A stretch of 64,000 bases of DNA from contig NC_135151.1 in NCBI RefSeq assembly GCF_050948215.1, forward strand, positions 8,100,220-8,164,219, given 5' to 3'. Positions within the stretch are counted from its first letter, which is position 1. Each line of letters opens with the position of its first letter. Under the pieces are notes generated by a model. It saw only the letters and a list, made by a program, of their open reading frames with translations. It searched no databases and was not told the origin of the DNA. This document shows, piece after piece, positions 1 through 12,205 of this stretch. The position numbers and the translations under genes are program-made. Source of the DNA: Halictus rubicundus. Lineage: Eukaryota; Arthropoda; Insecta; Hymenoptera; Halictidae.

Positions 1-2150
1 ATGATTATGACCATACTGTTGTAGAGAATAATCGATCCCTATATTACCGATCGAGGTTGTAAGGATGTGTGAGGGATGTTAGAGGTCGGAAGGTTCAAGA
101 GTTAGTTGTTGAATAAACGTACGACGATGGAAACGTACTGATAGATAGTTTTACTTTATTTTTTAACTGTGGTTTTTTGATACCAAAGATACTGTTTATT
201 ATAAAATTTCAAGAACTGCTAATAGATTTCTTTATTTCTACGAGATATTTTCAACACTTACCACGCGAAATTGATTAAAAACAATAGTGCATTATTTAAA
301 GAACCTGAAATCATTATTATTATGTTAATTTCGAATTTTTTGATGAAATACGGACCTTTGCAATTTTTCCTAGTTTCATGAAAACACATTGTAAACATAT
401 TACTCATTTTTAATTGTTTTCATATGGAAACATTATTTTTTCTGAGTGTTACATATATCGGTAATAACTGTACTATATTATACATTATTTGCGAAACATG
501 AAGTAAATAGTAGTTGCAAAGAAATCAGATTAACCTGCTGTATATTTTAATGCACTGATATTATATTATGTTAATCTGAATATTATAGTATATTTATAAT
601 ATACTAATAATAATAATTCTATAGTATACTAATAATAATTCTATAGTATATTTATGGTATATTTTAAATAAAAAGGCACGTGAAAGGGATTTAGTTTTCT
701 TCGTACAAAATACGAAATAATGATCTGCCTGACAAATATATAATGCCGGTAACGAATGTAATTTGTTAGACGTAATTCATAAAGTGTGTCCCGAATTTCC
801 GATTAAATTGTCGTGCCGTAGTACATTCGAACCCATCATATGATTCATTTAATCAGCTTGCAACCCACCAAATGAAGTTTAAGAGACTGATTTAAATCCA
901 AATTAAATAACATATCGATGCTTTGAGTTGTACGATTTACACTAATATGTTTGATAGTGCAATAATAAATTAATTATTATACATATTACAAAAAGTAATA
1001 ATAAAATAATAATTAACGAAATATTTTAACTGTGCAGTTAGAGTTAGAGTTAGAGATGAAATATATGTAAAAGGTCGCGGACAAGAGTAAAGTGCCCTTA
1101 ATATCGTTGTGCTGAGGAAATCGGCAGTTGTGCTGAGACTTGTGCTAGGCTAGCACAAACGCAGGTATATAATTATATGCTATTTGGATAACCGATACTA
1201 ATTCAAACGTTAATTTTATATCGAAAACTATTATGTAGCATAACTTCTTTCCCTATTATTGTTTTAAAGTAATACTTTAGCACAATTTAGCATAACTGTT
1301 GAAATTATTTAATTCTAAAAGAGGGGGGCTAACTTCTAGGATGAAATAATTTCTATTTGGTAAATCCTCGTAGAGCTACTTTTTGGTGTTTGCGTTATGT
1401 AAGTTTCGTAGCTGAATAAAAAATAGACAACAAAAACCTATCAAAATTTTGATTAGACCCACCATACTTCCATCTAAATTGCTAAACTCTTCAAGAACTT
1501 TATGGAACCAGATTATTGGTTTACTGTTTGATTACTCTTCCAATGTCAATTTCTACGAATTGTGTTAGAGTTTTAAATAGGGTATTCAGCTAGATGAAGA
1601 TTCGCTTGACTCTTTCGGCCACAAGGATGTATTCCTTTGGGTATTTCTTAACTAAATCGATTATTTCAACCCATCAGCGGGATTCGTCCGTTCAGGGCTC
1701 GAACAGACTGAAGTTTCAAGGCGTTCAAACTTCCCGCCGAGTTTAAATCTAAAATGGCTGAAGACCGTTTACCGCCTAGGGCTTTCGTCGCAAGCTCCTT
1801 ACTCCCACAGGTTGTGTAGCAATTTCGGCCAGATTAACTTTAAATCACGTTATTCAATATACTATGGGTATTATACAAAATGAATCATAAGTTCTATCAA
1901 TCATGCATATTCCTCACCTCCCACGTACGTAAATCTCAAAAAATGTCAGATTTTGTAATTTACTTTGCAAAAAAGCTAATACTGATAAAAATAGATCTAT
2001 CTGTACCTATACTACAAAGTATACATACTACGAAGTTACACCCCCTACCCCTTTATAACTTTCGTTTTTCTTTAACTTTGAGAGAGGCATATCCCTCAAG
2101 TAATATCAGTATTGATGTTTTGTATGTTTTAATCTACTGATTGCATCTGC
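1..2150. other. Gene-poor AT-rich stretch
   Basis: No coding region is recognised. A short AT-rich tandem duplication (TAATAATAATTCTATAGTAT type) lies at about 600-660, and four GTTAGA-like units lie at about 1036-1055. The part from 1600 to 1830 has higher GC than its surroundings, but no frame is recognisable on either strand. The 86-codon frame at 1880-2140 has unbiased, AT-driven composition and looks random. Confidence 0.6.
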
Positions 2151-2156
2151 GGGCCG

Positions 2157-2164
2157 TATATATA
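2157..2164 (+). promoter_or_regulatory. TATA-box-like motif upstream of a possible first exon
   Basis: TATATATA sits in a locally GC-richer context (GGGCCG just before it). It lies about 100 bases upstream of the ATG at 2260, so transcription starting some 30 bases downstream would make that ATG the first usable start. Such motifs are frequent in AT-rich DNA, so this is only suggestive. Confidence 0.2.
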
Positions 2165-2259
2165 CTGTACGCATAGCAACCATGAAGCATCGTATAAAAA
2201 ACGCGTCCAAGCTTGAAATTGATCTTCCTTCGCGATACTCATACAAACGGGTGATACTA

Positions 2260-2308
2260 ATGCTTAAGATCATCATTTTGAGCATTTGGATTACCAGTGT
2301 ATCATTAG
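2260..2308 (+). CDS. Candidate signal-peptide-encoding first exon (unconfirmed)
   Basis: From the ATG at 2260 the frame reads MLKIIILSIWITSVSL. This is a short hydrophobic stretch with one early lysine, as in a secretory signal peptide. It then meets a near-consensus splice donor, TTAG|GTAAGT, at 2308/2309, leaving phase 1. The same frame is open from an upstream ATG at 2182, which would add 26 residues. Insect genes for secreted peptides often place the signal sequence on a tiny first exon, so the arrangement is plausible. I found no convincing second exon: an acceptor-like CACCAACAG at about 2600 leads to a stop within 16 codons. The product is unknown and it may be chance. Confidence 0.22.
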
Positions 2309-2310
2309 GT

Positions 2311-5300
2311 AAGTAAATGACCACACCGATGTGTTCGTTCAGTTCCTCAAAGTAAAATATTTTCCATCACAGTTGACCTTCAACGATCTTGAATGTTCTT
2401 AAGTCGTAGTTCACTGTACACGTCTTGAGATGTCTTACTAGATAATACATAGAAAAGTATATCATTCTAATGTAAAAAACGGAGTTGACCTTCAAATGTC
2501 CTCTACGCGTCCACCTACAAGAAAGCTATTAACATGGAATTATGCCACCCTCGAAACCACGCAAGTTTCATCTGACACATTTTTTCTATCACCAACAGCA
2601 ATCGAGTTATTCAGGTGGTTTGTTTTAGGTGCCTCACACTCTGTATAGCTGAACTCCCTATAGTATAGAATAAGTAAATACATAAATGTTGAAGATTATG
2701 TTAACGTCATTGCTGGTTGGGGTTGTTGTAAACACGCAAATGGATAGCTGTCTTTGAGGACGTTCTTAACTTCTATTTTAAAAGGTCTGCTAATTTAGCT
2801 TGCCTTCTTAACTTTTCCCAATCTCCAAAAGCAAACAGGTGCACCATGAGTCCAGAGTTTCATAAACTTTGCAGCTTGGAGTCCCCCCCCCCCCTTGAAA
2901 TAGCACTGAGGCCGACAAGGAAACGGAAGGCACAGGGTATATCAACACATCTTGTAATAATCGTATTACATTTTGATTTATTCTTTATTCAAGTCAACAC
3001 ACAAAATTCTAAAAGAAGTCTTTTCTTTTTGCGTACGGGCCAAAGTCTGACAGATTGAACAATTCATCACAGACTGTAACAAATTGTTTTCACTCTTTTT
3101 TAGTTATTCAATTTGATGTTAACTATTTTCTACTTAAATACTGTCTCTTTTTATGTAGTATCATTTTTGAAGTAAATTTCATAATATTGTGTTTCATATA
3201 ATTTAGTAAGTTCTATGTCTATACGACAGAAAGAACAGGGATCAACCTAGATACGGTTGTTAATTTAATAGATAAACGAGAATGTGGTAATTAGTTCAAT
3301 ATCCCACACTTCGAAGTTCTTCCTTCGCAAAAGACGCGACGGTGCGGCCAATGAATTTCCTTTGTGCTATTGTGGTCTGCTTTATCCGAGAAAAAGGAAC
3401 AAACCGATACCGGAGAACCTTTTCTAGTTCGTTCAGGCTAAACACAGAGATCTGAAGAACGACGTACGTTACTGTTGTCAGAGATTCGTTTTCTTCGAAC
3501 GGCGAAGATAAATACAAGGAAATACCTGGCAACATTGAAGAGAACCTCCACGGAGCATGGAACGTAGAAAATTAGAAAACTTCTGTAGTGATTCCCATGG
3601 CGTGCATCATAAAAGTTTTGATGCTTGGTATGAAAGTTCGATATACGGTTTCGATCAACAAGATGTATAGTCGGTCCAGTAGAAATATGACCGACATAAT
3701 TTCTAAACTAATTCTACTAGAAATTTAAGTATTGGATTCTCGAACAAACACATATAGTTATAACTAGACTTATAACAGCAATGAGTAGGTGCCAAATGAA
3801 ACAGTAGGAAAATTAAAAGAATTAAAGGATATCGTTATAGTACTTTCAACTTATTCAAAATGTTAAGGAAAACATGAAATTAAGTATATACAGTAAGTTC
3901 TTTTTTAAATATTTTTTACAACGAGACACAGTTTGGGAAATAATTGCGTGTGAAACTTCGACTCATCAACAACTGTACAGCTTTTCTTAACAATTGATGG
4001 TGGTTATCTAGGCACGAAAAAGATGACGTTTTCGTTGCAGACCATCTAATACCCCGAGGTCTTTTCTCCGTTCAAAGAAACAAATACCAAACGCTTTGTA
4101 CAGTAGCCCGTAGTAAGAGTGCTTAGTGTCTCAACAATATTTGCTTTTCCCTCGCTTTTCTCGAAAGAAAGGGAAACGGTGAGATTTATGACAGTTTTGC
4201 ACTTGCAAAAAGCAACGCCAGCTTTTCTTCGCGTTAAAGTACACGCTGTGTAAATCTAATTGAGTGGATTTTCTTCAATGATGATTTAGCCAGATCTCTA
4301 CAGTAATAAATAACCATTTGAAGAAAGAGAAGCAGACGGGCTAAAAGAAACATTCGAGAAACGTTATGTATAATAAAATAGAAAGGATAACAGGCGACTT
4401 ATAGTAGAATAGATATTTATAGTCCTATAATGGCGCATACTAGTTCATTTCGCTGAGCTTAACTATCATGTGCGCCTGAGACATAGTTGCATAAAATATC
4501 TTTCCGTAATTTTCATTCATTTTCATTTCACAGGATCGTAGAGAAAAACAAAATTTGTTAGTGTCTAAGACAGACGATGGAAAATAGAAAATCTCAATAA
4601 TATAAAATTTTATGATTATAAAAGAACGTCTTGCATCAATGTCCGTTTTTATGACGCGCAGTCGTCTCTTCTAATTTCACGTCAATTTTTGCAATTTTTG
4701 ACAAAGAATAAATTGTTGTGTATTGTCGTAAACTAAGTAAAATTGATAATAAGAATAAAATAATAAAATAAAAAAATTAATAAAACAGATTGATAAAAAA
4801 TGTTTATTTTTACCAACGTCTAGTCTTGTAATACTCGGGGATACAAATAAAAAATGTGTAGTTATTTTTAAACGTGCAACACGTGAGCAGAATCTCAAAA
4901 GTTTTACATTATCCGTTATATGGTATCCCTTATGAATGAAAATTCTATGAGATGAAAACTTCTTAAGCATTACGTTACTAACAGTCTTTGCAGTACATAA
5001 TTATAGAAAGATGGTAGCTTTGACCCCGTTAAGGAAGTTACCTTCCATAAAATACGTTAGACAATTATTTAATAAGTAGAGGATGCTGAAGTGGAATTGC
5101 CACCCTCCCTGAAAGCACTAAATCATAGTTTTCTCAAGTGAATAATGATTTTAAAAATGTGGTAATTAAAACGCAGCATCACTGAATGAACCGCAATTCA
5201 GTGAATTTCCCTAATATCGATTTAGTTCTAGTTCCGAAGGTGAAGGAATATTTACTGCAGGCATTTATCAAGTTTGAAGTAAACGAGATGATTGATTTAT

Positions 5301-5681
5301 GAGATGTCAAGTCTTCGAATTCGAGAAATGTCGTTTCCACAAGAATGAATTCAAAATTTCACGTACTCTCGCAATGCACACGAAGAGCGACCTATTTCAA
5401 CAACTGCAGCATTGTGAAATTTTCTTAAGAAAGCACTATGTTTTTAAAACATAAAACTAAGAAAATGCAAAGTATTCAATTTCTTGGAACTGTCAAAGTA
5501 AGAAGAATTCGTAAAAGCATAGAGTACATATTTTTCAAAGCTTCCTTAACAACAAATGTCTAGGATTTCAACACTTTAGTGAAGAAAATATCTGAACAAA
5601 GTACAAATTCTAAGTTGAATATTTGTATTTCTTTCAACCACGCTCCGTACAAAAAGTGATAAGTTCTTGTCCAGTTTGCGT
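2311..5681. other. Gene-poor AT-rich stretch
   Basis: I see no recognisable coding sequence. A run of 12 C residues occurs near 2886. The small open frames (2846-3058, 3296-3535, 4677-4970) have no recognisable domain, and their amino-acid content is what AT-rich noncoding DNA gives. Confidence 0.6.
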
Positions 5682-5750
5682 CTACACTAGGGTGGATCTT
5701 ATTTTTCAACTGTAAAATTTTGAGCACGCTGCCCCCTAAACTTCTTCCTT
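5682..5750 (-). repeat. Terminal fragment of a TAGGGTGG-ended dispersed repeat
   Basis: It starts TACACTAGGGTGGATCTTAT and runs through a CCCCCTAAAC segment. Read on the minus strand it ends AATAAGATCCACCCTAGTGT. The endings at 17310-17395 (TCCACCCTAGTATT) and 62880-62942 (AGAGCCACCCTAATGTA) are similar, each with a G-rich run about 50 bases inside. I take it as the end of a non-autonomous DNA transposon; the other end was not found. Confidence 0.45.
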
Positions 5751-5949
5751 TTCATGAAAAATGGCATATAGAGAATACTCAATATATGTCAACAACACGG
5801 GTCTTGCCAGCGACGTGGATCGTCTAGGAGACACAATTCTTTGATCCATTTAATTTAACAATAAAATCAAATTCAGATGTATTTCAATTAGTAACGCATA
5901 CATATACCAAAAAGAAGGAATGGAAAAATTTTAATTTAAAACACTATAG
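5751..5949. other. Noncoding spacer
   Basis: AT-rich; nothing recognised. Confidence 0.5.
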
Positions 5950-6040
5950 ATAACATTTAGCAATTATTCGTCGTTACTTGATAATTAACGTATATGTTTA
6001 TGACGTGACGGGCCAAAATCGCTGCTCTTATTAGAAAGAT
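5950..6040 (+). repeat. Dispersed repeat copy (shared with 12206-12275)
   Basis: AATTATTCGTCGTTACTTG and then AAAATCGCTG...TTAGAAAGAT recur at 12212-12275 as AATTATTCGTCGCTACTTG and AAAATCGTTG...TTAGAAAGAT, with similar spacing. Two blocks in the same order argue for common descent from one repeat. The class is unknown; an LTR or a MITE fragment are both possible. Confidence 0.5.
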
Positions 6041-6664
6041 CTACCACTTCCATTAACGCGTGGGGTGTTAGCGCGCGCTCGTGTTGGAAGAAATAAACGC
6101 GTGAAAAAAGAGAGGTGGTTTCTTCTTGGACCGTGTTATTTTAAAATCGTGTAAAAAAAGGTTAGGTGTACCTCTATTGATCAAAACGACACGAATTTTC
6201 ACAGTTACGTAATATAGTCACATGCAAAAGAAAACTATGCATGTATATCCTTCTTTAAAAGAATAGCCATTAGCAACGCAAATACAAATGGTAACCTCTC
6301 AAGTTCAGTTCTCCGCTGGCATGGAGCGAATCGGAACCCTCCAGCGTGTGGCTTTTCTCAGAAGTTCATGTCGGAAATCTCGAGCTTACCAGTAGCGTTC
6401 GAGGGGTTACACCCTCATTAATCGGTTTCTACGTATCAATCTGGCGTTCTCCATGAGCAAATATTCCTACATTACTGTCGGACGTGAGAGACGTACATCT
6501 TCACTTTCCGGTCTTATGTTAGTGTTCGTGATTAATGGATTTTAAGGTTGCAAGTCATGTGATGGACTAATTAATGCAAAGCGCACAAATATCTCCACTG
6601 AGTTAGAAAGCGAAAGAAAACGATGCAATCGTGCTGCTTATTATATACTAATTTTAATGTAAAT
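6041..6664. other. Noncoding spacer with a GC-richer patch
   Basis: The segment at 6290-6500 is GC-richer than its surroundings, and on the minus strand it carries a donor-like CTACTG|GTAAGC. I see no open frame of interest and no recognisable product. Confidence 0.4.
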
Positions 6665-6825
6665 TAGGCAGGTATTCTGGGTTTCGAGGCCGTTTTTTAA
6701 CCAATTTTCAGGAATTTTTTTCAGAAGAATTATTAAATGTTTTGTATTACGATTTTACGTATATATTCACAGGCATTTGGAGTACATAAGTTATTTTTTT
6801 CATGTAAAAATAATCAAAATTAAGT
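6665..6825 (+). repeat. Copy of a GGTATTCTGG dispersed repeat
   Basis: GGTATTCTGGGTTTCGAGGC near the start and CATTTGGAGTACATAAGTTA further on match, in the same order, the reverse complement of 34405-34575. There the outer end is TTAAGGGGGTATTCTGG, so the intact element probably ended in TTAA followed by a G-run, like the TTAA-bounded element at 55894. This copy has lost the TTAA end (it reads AAATTAGGCAGGTATT). Confidence 0.6.
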
Positions 6826-7659
6826 ATGCGAGTTATAATAGATTATAAGTATAACATACGTAGCGAGTATAAAATAAGAGTATGTTTTCATTTTTACGAT
6901 AAGTTTTCGCTCGAAATAGTCATTTACGCATAGTATTTAAAGTTGAAAAAAGTAATTTATTGTGTGATAATTTTTAGTTTACTGAAACTGACTTAAAACT
7001 GGTTGTAACACTCCGATAAAAAAATACACCATCCATTTTAAATCTGGGCACAACCATGTCAGTTTTGTGTGTTTCTTTATTGTTGTTGTTCAACGCAAAG
7101 TCGGCCAGTGTTTATAAAAAAATCATAGGAATGTTACCAGAATGTTGACAAAGAGTCATAAAAAACGATCGTAACTGCTTAATCGAATGATTGCAAGACT
7201 TTTGCAATGAACCAATATTTACCGAAATTTCCGTAAAATTATAGATTTCCAAATAAGAAAGTTAAACCATAATGTAATTTGTTAATATAAATAAATTAAT
7301 TCCTAGTTCATATTATTCAATTATATATAAAGTAATGCTAATTAATTAAGTTAGTAATTACTAATTTTCACCAAAAATAAATTGGTTTATATTTTATTAG
7401 TAAATCCACAATTCTATGTGAAATTCGTTTAACACATAATTTTTGAAACAACTTATGATTTTACTGGACAGTGAGAATTGCGACGTTTCGAGGAAAATGT
7501 AGAAAATCTTGAGTTAAAATGTTGAGTTGACAGCCGCCCCTATAGACGTAAATATTGTCAGCGTTTACGATCGTCACGAGTGTAGCGGTGGTAGATTGAG
7601 CGAAAGAAGGGTTGCAACTTTAATATCTCATCCAAGTGACGCGGTTTGAGGTCAACGCG
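6826..7659. other. Noncoding AT-rich spacer
   Basis: No gene, tandem repeat or transposon terminus is recognised here. Confidence 0.5.
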
Positions 7660-7956
7660 TTACGTTTCCTCTTTCTTTAAAGGGGAACCCTGTCTTGAAT
7701 TAGATACTCGACCTTGCCGAGCCGCTCTGTAATGTCTGACTAGAAAACGCATACTTCCTGAAGGGGTAAAATCGCTCTGCAAACATAAGGGGTGGTCTCT
7801 TTGAAGCCAGGTTTCGAATTCGCGGTTTTCAGACGTTAAAGGCAATCCGCTTGAAAAGAGCATTTCCGGATAGAACCTTTTTCTCGACACTTGAATTAAA
7901 TTGCTCACGCTGTTGAGTTGCCAATTATTTTGTCTTTTCAATCGTTCTTTCTTCAC
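7660..7956 (-). pseudogene. Possible start of a BEL/Pao gag, degraded
   Basis: A 98-codon frame begins MKKERLKRQNNWQL. It lies directly beyond a stretch that looks like the end of an LTR (TAACA, then TTTTGG, read on the minus strand at about 7976-7982). A basic, KRQ-rich N-terminus at this distance from an LTR suits the beginning of a BEL/Pao gag. The rest of the frame is not recognisable as gag and stops at 7660, so if this is gag it is truncated or frameshifted. It could also be a chance frame; position is the main argument. Confidence 0.3.
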
Positions 7957-7981
7957 ACTTGCAATTTCTGCACGTCCAAAA

Positions 7982-8540
7982 TGTTAGGGCTGCTGAAATG
8001 CTTTATTGCTTTTTAGATTCTCTCTTCTCGGTATGATAATGCACGTACACACAATTGAATTTGGCACTGAAGAGGCATTTATTCGTGATACAAATTGAGG
8101 TGCTACAATCTCTCGGATATTCAATAACTAACAAACGAACTGCGTGGTCGCTGACTGAATTAAATATGAAATTTCAACGGATGAGAGAGATTGTGCTGAG
8201 TCGTCTGATTGTGTGGATTTGATGCGTGTTCGGTGAATAATTATGAATGCTAGAGTCAGCTGCACCCACAACACACACGGAAAGGAGGTTATGTTCGGTA
8301 AGTTGTAATCGTTGAGTTCATTGCATAATCGAGTGTTCGCAATTCAAATGAGTTATCACTGGCGAGTGTGTCTTTGATGATTTTAATGACGGAAGAGAGA
8401 GATCGATACATCGATATTGACAAATTGACCCGCGTGACATTTAGTTGACAGCGAGAAGAGTGAAATTTGAATTTGAATTAATAAAATGCAAATATTTCGC
8501 AGGCCAGTAGCAATAATATTGATGATTACTTGTTGAGTTG
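7982..8540 (-). repeat. LTR-like stretch of a BEL/Pao retrotransposon
   Basis: It follows immediately after the pol stop codon (minus strand, 8544-8546). Read on the minus strand it carries an AATAAA signal (AATAAATGCCTCTTCAGTGC) and ends AGCCCTAACA before TTTTGG, a junction like LTR to primer-binding site. The inner (7982) edge is fairly clear, while the outer edge is uncertain within about 40 bases of the pol stop. No second LTR or target duplication was found, so the LTR call rests on position and these signals. Confidence 0.45.
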
Positions 8541-8543
8541 ATC

Positions 8544-8930
8544 TCATGTCTTGTCGTTGATGGCGAGAATGGGCAGCGCGGAGAGTTTGGTGATTGGCCT
8601 TTTGAGTGTATTCGTGACAGTTTTGATGCTAACTATTCGAGCCATCACTCGTGCCATCAATGGGTGATGGTTCATGGTCAATGCACTCCCAATGTGAAAA
8701 TGTCCTTGGTGAGGGTTATTGAGCCCTTTCGTTGTAAGCGTCAAGTCTCCAGCTGTTCTGTTGAGACGGTACACTGATATGTAATCTCCAACCATTTCAA
8801 GATGAACCCATTTTGTGTTTTTGCAATTCTTCCTCGCTATGTTTTGATGGTGATTGGACCAGCATAGTCCACTCCTGTATGGAGAAATGGGTGAGATGGT
8901 CGTACTCTGGATTTACTCAGATCGCATCGG
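8544..8930 (-). pseudogene. BEL/Pao retrotransposon pol relic: integrase region and C-terminus
   Basis: Read on the minus strand from about 8930, the frame gives KSRVRPSHPFLHTGVDYAGP. The motif VDYAGP preceded by RVxPSxPF is the hallmark of the BEL/Pao integrase core start. After a TAG stop and a shift of frame comes KWVHLEMVGD, the counterpart of the KAVHLELVSD segment. Near the end is LKRPITKLSALPI, matching the RPVTKLxLLP pol C-terminus of this family. The catalytic aspartate and glutamate region between these blocks is missing, so an internal deletion is present. The element cannot be functional. The neighbours are an LTR-like stretch and a possible gag start. The family call is firm. Confidence 0.8.
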
Positions 8931-9023
8931 ACGCGTGCGACCTGTCGCATAACAAGAAGTTACGACGAATGGAGTTTGGATCGCAAAACGCTACGTCTAG
9001 ACCTGGACTACTGCTGATTACTG

Positions 9024-9050
9024 CTACTACTACAAACATTGTAGTAGTAG
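9024..9050. repeat. Perfect 12-bp-arm hairpin of CTA triplets
   Basis: CTACTACTACAA and its exact reverse complement TTGTAGTAGTAG flank a 3-base loop. It lies just upstream (minus sense) of the BEL/Pao relic. No T-run follows, so there is nothing to suggest a terminator. Confidence 0.7.
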
Positions 9051-10142
9051 AACAAAAAGGATTAATGTTATTAAAAAATTACTTGAACGACATCCAAGAT
9101 GTACAAACAAGAGAAATTTATTATATCTAAAAGAATTTGATTGACTAATGTCTGCGCACATGTCAAGACGACACGAATCTTTAAAGACGTGACAAAAAGT
9201 ATTACTATTCGATGAGGATGTTTTATCTCACAACTGTTACAGCTTGTCCCAACTGTACTTCATTTGTTTCGAACACTACAAACATCTTTTAACAGGAAAT
9301 TGTTTACAAATATATAAATAATAAACATGCAAGCCATTGAATTTCTTTTAGTAAAGAAAGCAAACATTTCACATGACGAAGTGATGGGGCAGTTTAAAAA
9401 AAAAACGCCATAGAACAAAATGGTACACATATACATTGTTGATTAAGTACGTTTAATACATTATAAAACGTGAATGTTATTAGAGAATTTAATACACGAG
9501 CAACGAAAATCCAAGGAATGGTTTTATTTTATTGATAAAAATCCATAAGAAATGGTAGAGCAAAAACAAAAGATCTACAGCAGTTATCAGTCTTAGATGA
9601 TAAACCGATGATCAATGGAGTTCATGGAAGTCAATAAATTGGAAACTGTAGCTCGAGCTACACCCTTGGTATCGGAAACCATCGATAAACTAGCGAATGA
9701 CGACGTCGCTTTATACCCTGGGGTAATAAGGTCGTACTCGACAACGAACGTCACTCGTGCTCAAGCAAGTGCAGCAACAAATACAAAGAGAGGTGAAAGT
9801 CGGATCGAAAATTCGCTTTCTGCGACGTCGCTGCGAACAAAGTGAAATTTCATAGCCGTACTGCTGGAAATTTCCACTTGCACTACGGTGTGCTCAGCAT
9901 TCGCACCTTGCAAATCAATATTTCGCTAGAATTTGTATTCCAAAAGAAAATGCGGAACCACGCTTGATTTTTTTATTCGTGAAGACAGTATAATTTGTTC
10001 CCATAAATCGTTCAGAATAATGTAATAATTGTTCTTTGCAATAGTGCTTACTAATACCAAAATGCATCAAGGACACATTTTAATGTAACGCATTTTAATG
10101 TGAAGCACATAAAATAATATTTTCTTTTAGTTCAAGTATAAG
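9051..10142. other. Noncoding spacer
   Basis: The 76-codon frame at 9615-9845 lies in a GC-richer patch (9600-9850), but no domain or splice context supports it. Nothing else is recognised. Confidence 0.5.
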
Positions 10143-10340
10143 ATCAGAGCGTTGCTATAGTAAACGGATACGCCGCGCTGGCGCGACGACAGATCCTGTT
10201 GAGCGTTACCGTTGGCCGAGCCAGAGTCCATCCGTTGTGAAACAAACCCGATGTGGCAATTCTCGCTAAGGAAATAGTTACTTTGAATGACCTAAGGAAC
10301 AACCCCTATTAAAGTTCTCCGACATTTTTTAGACACCCTG
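10143..10340 (-). mobile_element. CAGGGTG-tip MITE, decayed copy of the CCAATCAG family
   Basis: The right end reads AGTTACTTTGAATGACCTAA and then reaches CACCCTG at 10334-10340. The middle has GGCCGAGCCAGAGTCCATCC. Both blocks match the family seen at 27835, 28496 and 58007 (TTACTTCAAATGAGCTCAGG; GCCGAGCCAAAGTC). The left CAGGGTG tip is missing. Non-autonomous, with no coding capacity. Confidence 0.65.
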
Positions 10341-12097
10341 GAAGGATCTAATTCAATCTAAATTAACGCTTCAGTCGTTATAAGTGTAAATGACTGATAA
10401 CGTTATAAAAGAGCCGCTTGCTATCAACACACTTGTTACAGAAGAGAAATTGACATATAGAATGTTATTGACAAAGAAATATTCGTAATGGTAAATGAAA
10501 CCACTAAAAGTGACCGGATCAAATGTAGGAATGAAACGGAAGTTCCATTCTGTTCGACGAAATGGGTCATCGCTTTCGAACAAAGTGTGAAATGGAGCGT
10601 TCCGTGTCATTACATACGGAAGCCCTTGGCTAAAGAGCCAATATTGTTCAGAGGTTCGTAAATCAAAGGTACTTTAAAACACTAAGCCGCTGGACTGGGT
10701 CCGGTAACGGAAAAATTACAAGAGGATATATGCCGTTCGTGTACGCAAACCTTACAATTTCCTTCCTTTTAAATAATTATATTAGGTTATCTTAGAAATC
10801 GTGTTGCTTCCTATTGTCATTAACAAAGGATTCTCTCTTCAGTCTAAAATATGTATTCGAACACTTAGGACAATATTGTATATTTAAAACAGTTAAACTA
10901 AGTATTAACAAAAAAACAATCCTGTAATACAGCAATTGATTATTGCTTACAATTTTGTTTCTTTTTGTACTCACTTACAATATGCATATGAAAACTCTTT
11001 CATTTTGAGTAGTCTAAGTAATTCTGAAATATTTTATATTTTTTACAAACGGAACAGATTATTAACGGAACTTTTTGTGTAATTATTTTAACACAGATGT
11101 TATAACCGTCGGTGTACTTGTTCGCATTATTGGTGTAGTTGCGATTGTACGTAATCTTGTATTAAAAATGGATCGATGTGCATTCGAAAAAAGAGAATTG
11201 GTATGAACGCACTAATTCGGTGCCGTTCAACATTAATCTGTTAACCGGGTGTAATTTTTAAATTGAAAACACGTAACACGATATCCGAGAACGACCTCTA
11301 TGCAATATCAAAGTACCCACTGTTTTCAAACAATTTTATATTAAAAATTGTGGCATAGAAATAGTAGAGTATGCCCTTGCTTTACCGTGAAGGCCTTGTG
11401 TATACCGAGTACTGCGACCTAATTGAATCGACATCGCTCCAATTTCAAAAATCGGTCACGAGTACCTTGACATTGCAGCCTTCGTGCACATAATATTGTA
11501 TAAGTCATTTTGCATTTTTGCTCAATGTTGCATTTTTATTTATTTTATAATTACTAAAGACAGGTTTTTCGAGGTTTTTTATCCTTTTTTTTATGATTGC
11601 ACGAAAAAACTTCTTCAGATAAAGACCTTTAAGAAGCATATGTTATGCAAGGGTAGAATATAAGAGAGACAGAAATGATAAGTAGAAAAGTTGTTTTGAA
11701 GGTCATCAATGTACTTACTTCTTAATAGAATCATAATATATTTTTGAATGAAGATTCTTCTCTTTTTCTTAAAGCAAATATTATTAATTTGCAAGACATT
11801 GTTAACATTAATTCTCAATATAATATCTCTTTATTATGTGTAGGATAGATATTGAGTATATCTTAAGTGTTTTCTGATTCATTTTTTACTTGAAATAGGC
11901 TATTTGATAGCTTATCCAAAGAAAATTCTTTGTACCAATTTTCAACCCTATATGTGGACATGGGGGATAGCAATGGGGTGACAAAGAAAATCAGGTTTTT
12001 CCGTAATTTCTCTCATTCTCTTCAACTGAAAATTCTGAAAAAATCAGGCATATTTTAACTGTTAGAATGCACATCTTTGAATTTTTTTAGAATTTTT
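10341..12097. other. Noncoding AT-rich stretch
   Basis: A 60-codon minus frame at 10792-10974 contains a hydrophobic run (RIVFLLILSLTVLNI) and starts beside TTGTAAGTGAG, but I cannot link it to a gene. No other feature is recognised. Confidence 0.5.
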
Positions 12098-12172
12098 AGC
12101 TTCGAAACCGAATTTTAAAAAATAAAAAATTTTTGAAATGCTGATTTCTTGTAGAAGTTATGAGATACTCAT
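12098..12172 (+). repeat. Tip fragment of the 30804-type foldback element
   Basis: CTTCGAAACCGAATTTTAAA followed by TGAAATGCTGATTTCTTGTA and AGAAGTTATGAGATACT matches the outer arm of the palindromic element at 30804-31305 (both arms). Only one arm tip is present, so it is a truncated copy. Confidence 0.7.
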
Positions 12173-12205
12173 AAAAATTTTCATTAGAAATTTCAGAAAT
12201 AACAA

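Noticed and set aside
1036..1055. GTTAGA units as telomere-like repeats
   Set aside because: Only four units, and the sequence is not the TTAGG insect telomere repeat.
8670..8690. GHFHIG in the minus frame as the BEL/Pao GHFLIG motif
   Set aside because: The spacing to RPITKL is far too short for the family unless a deletion intervenes. It may be real, but the call does not need it.
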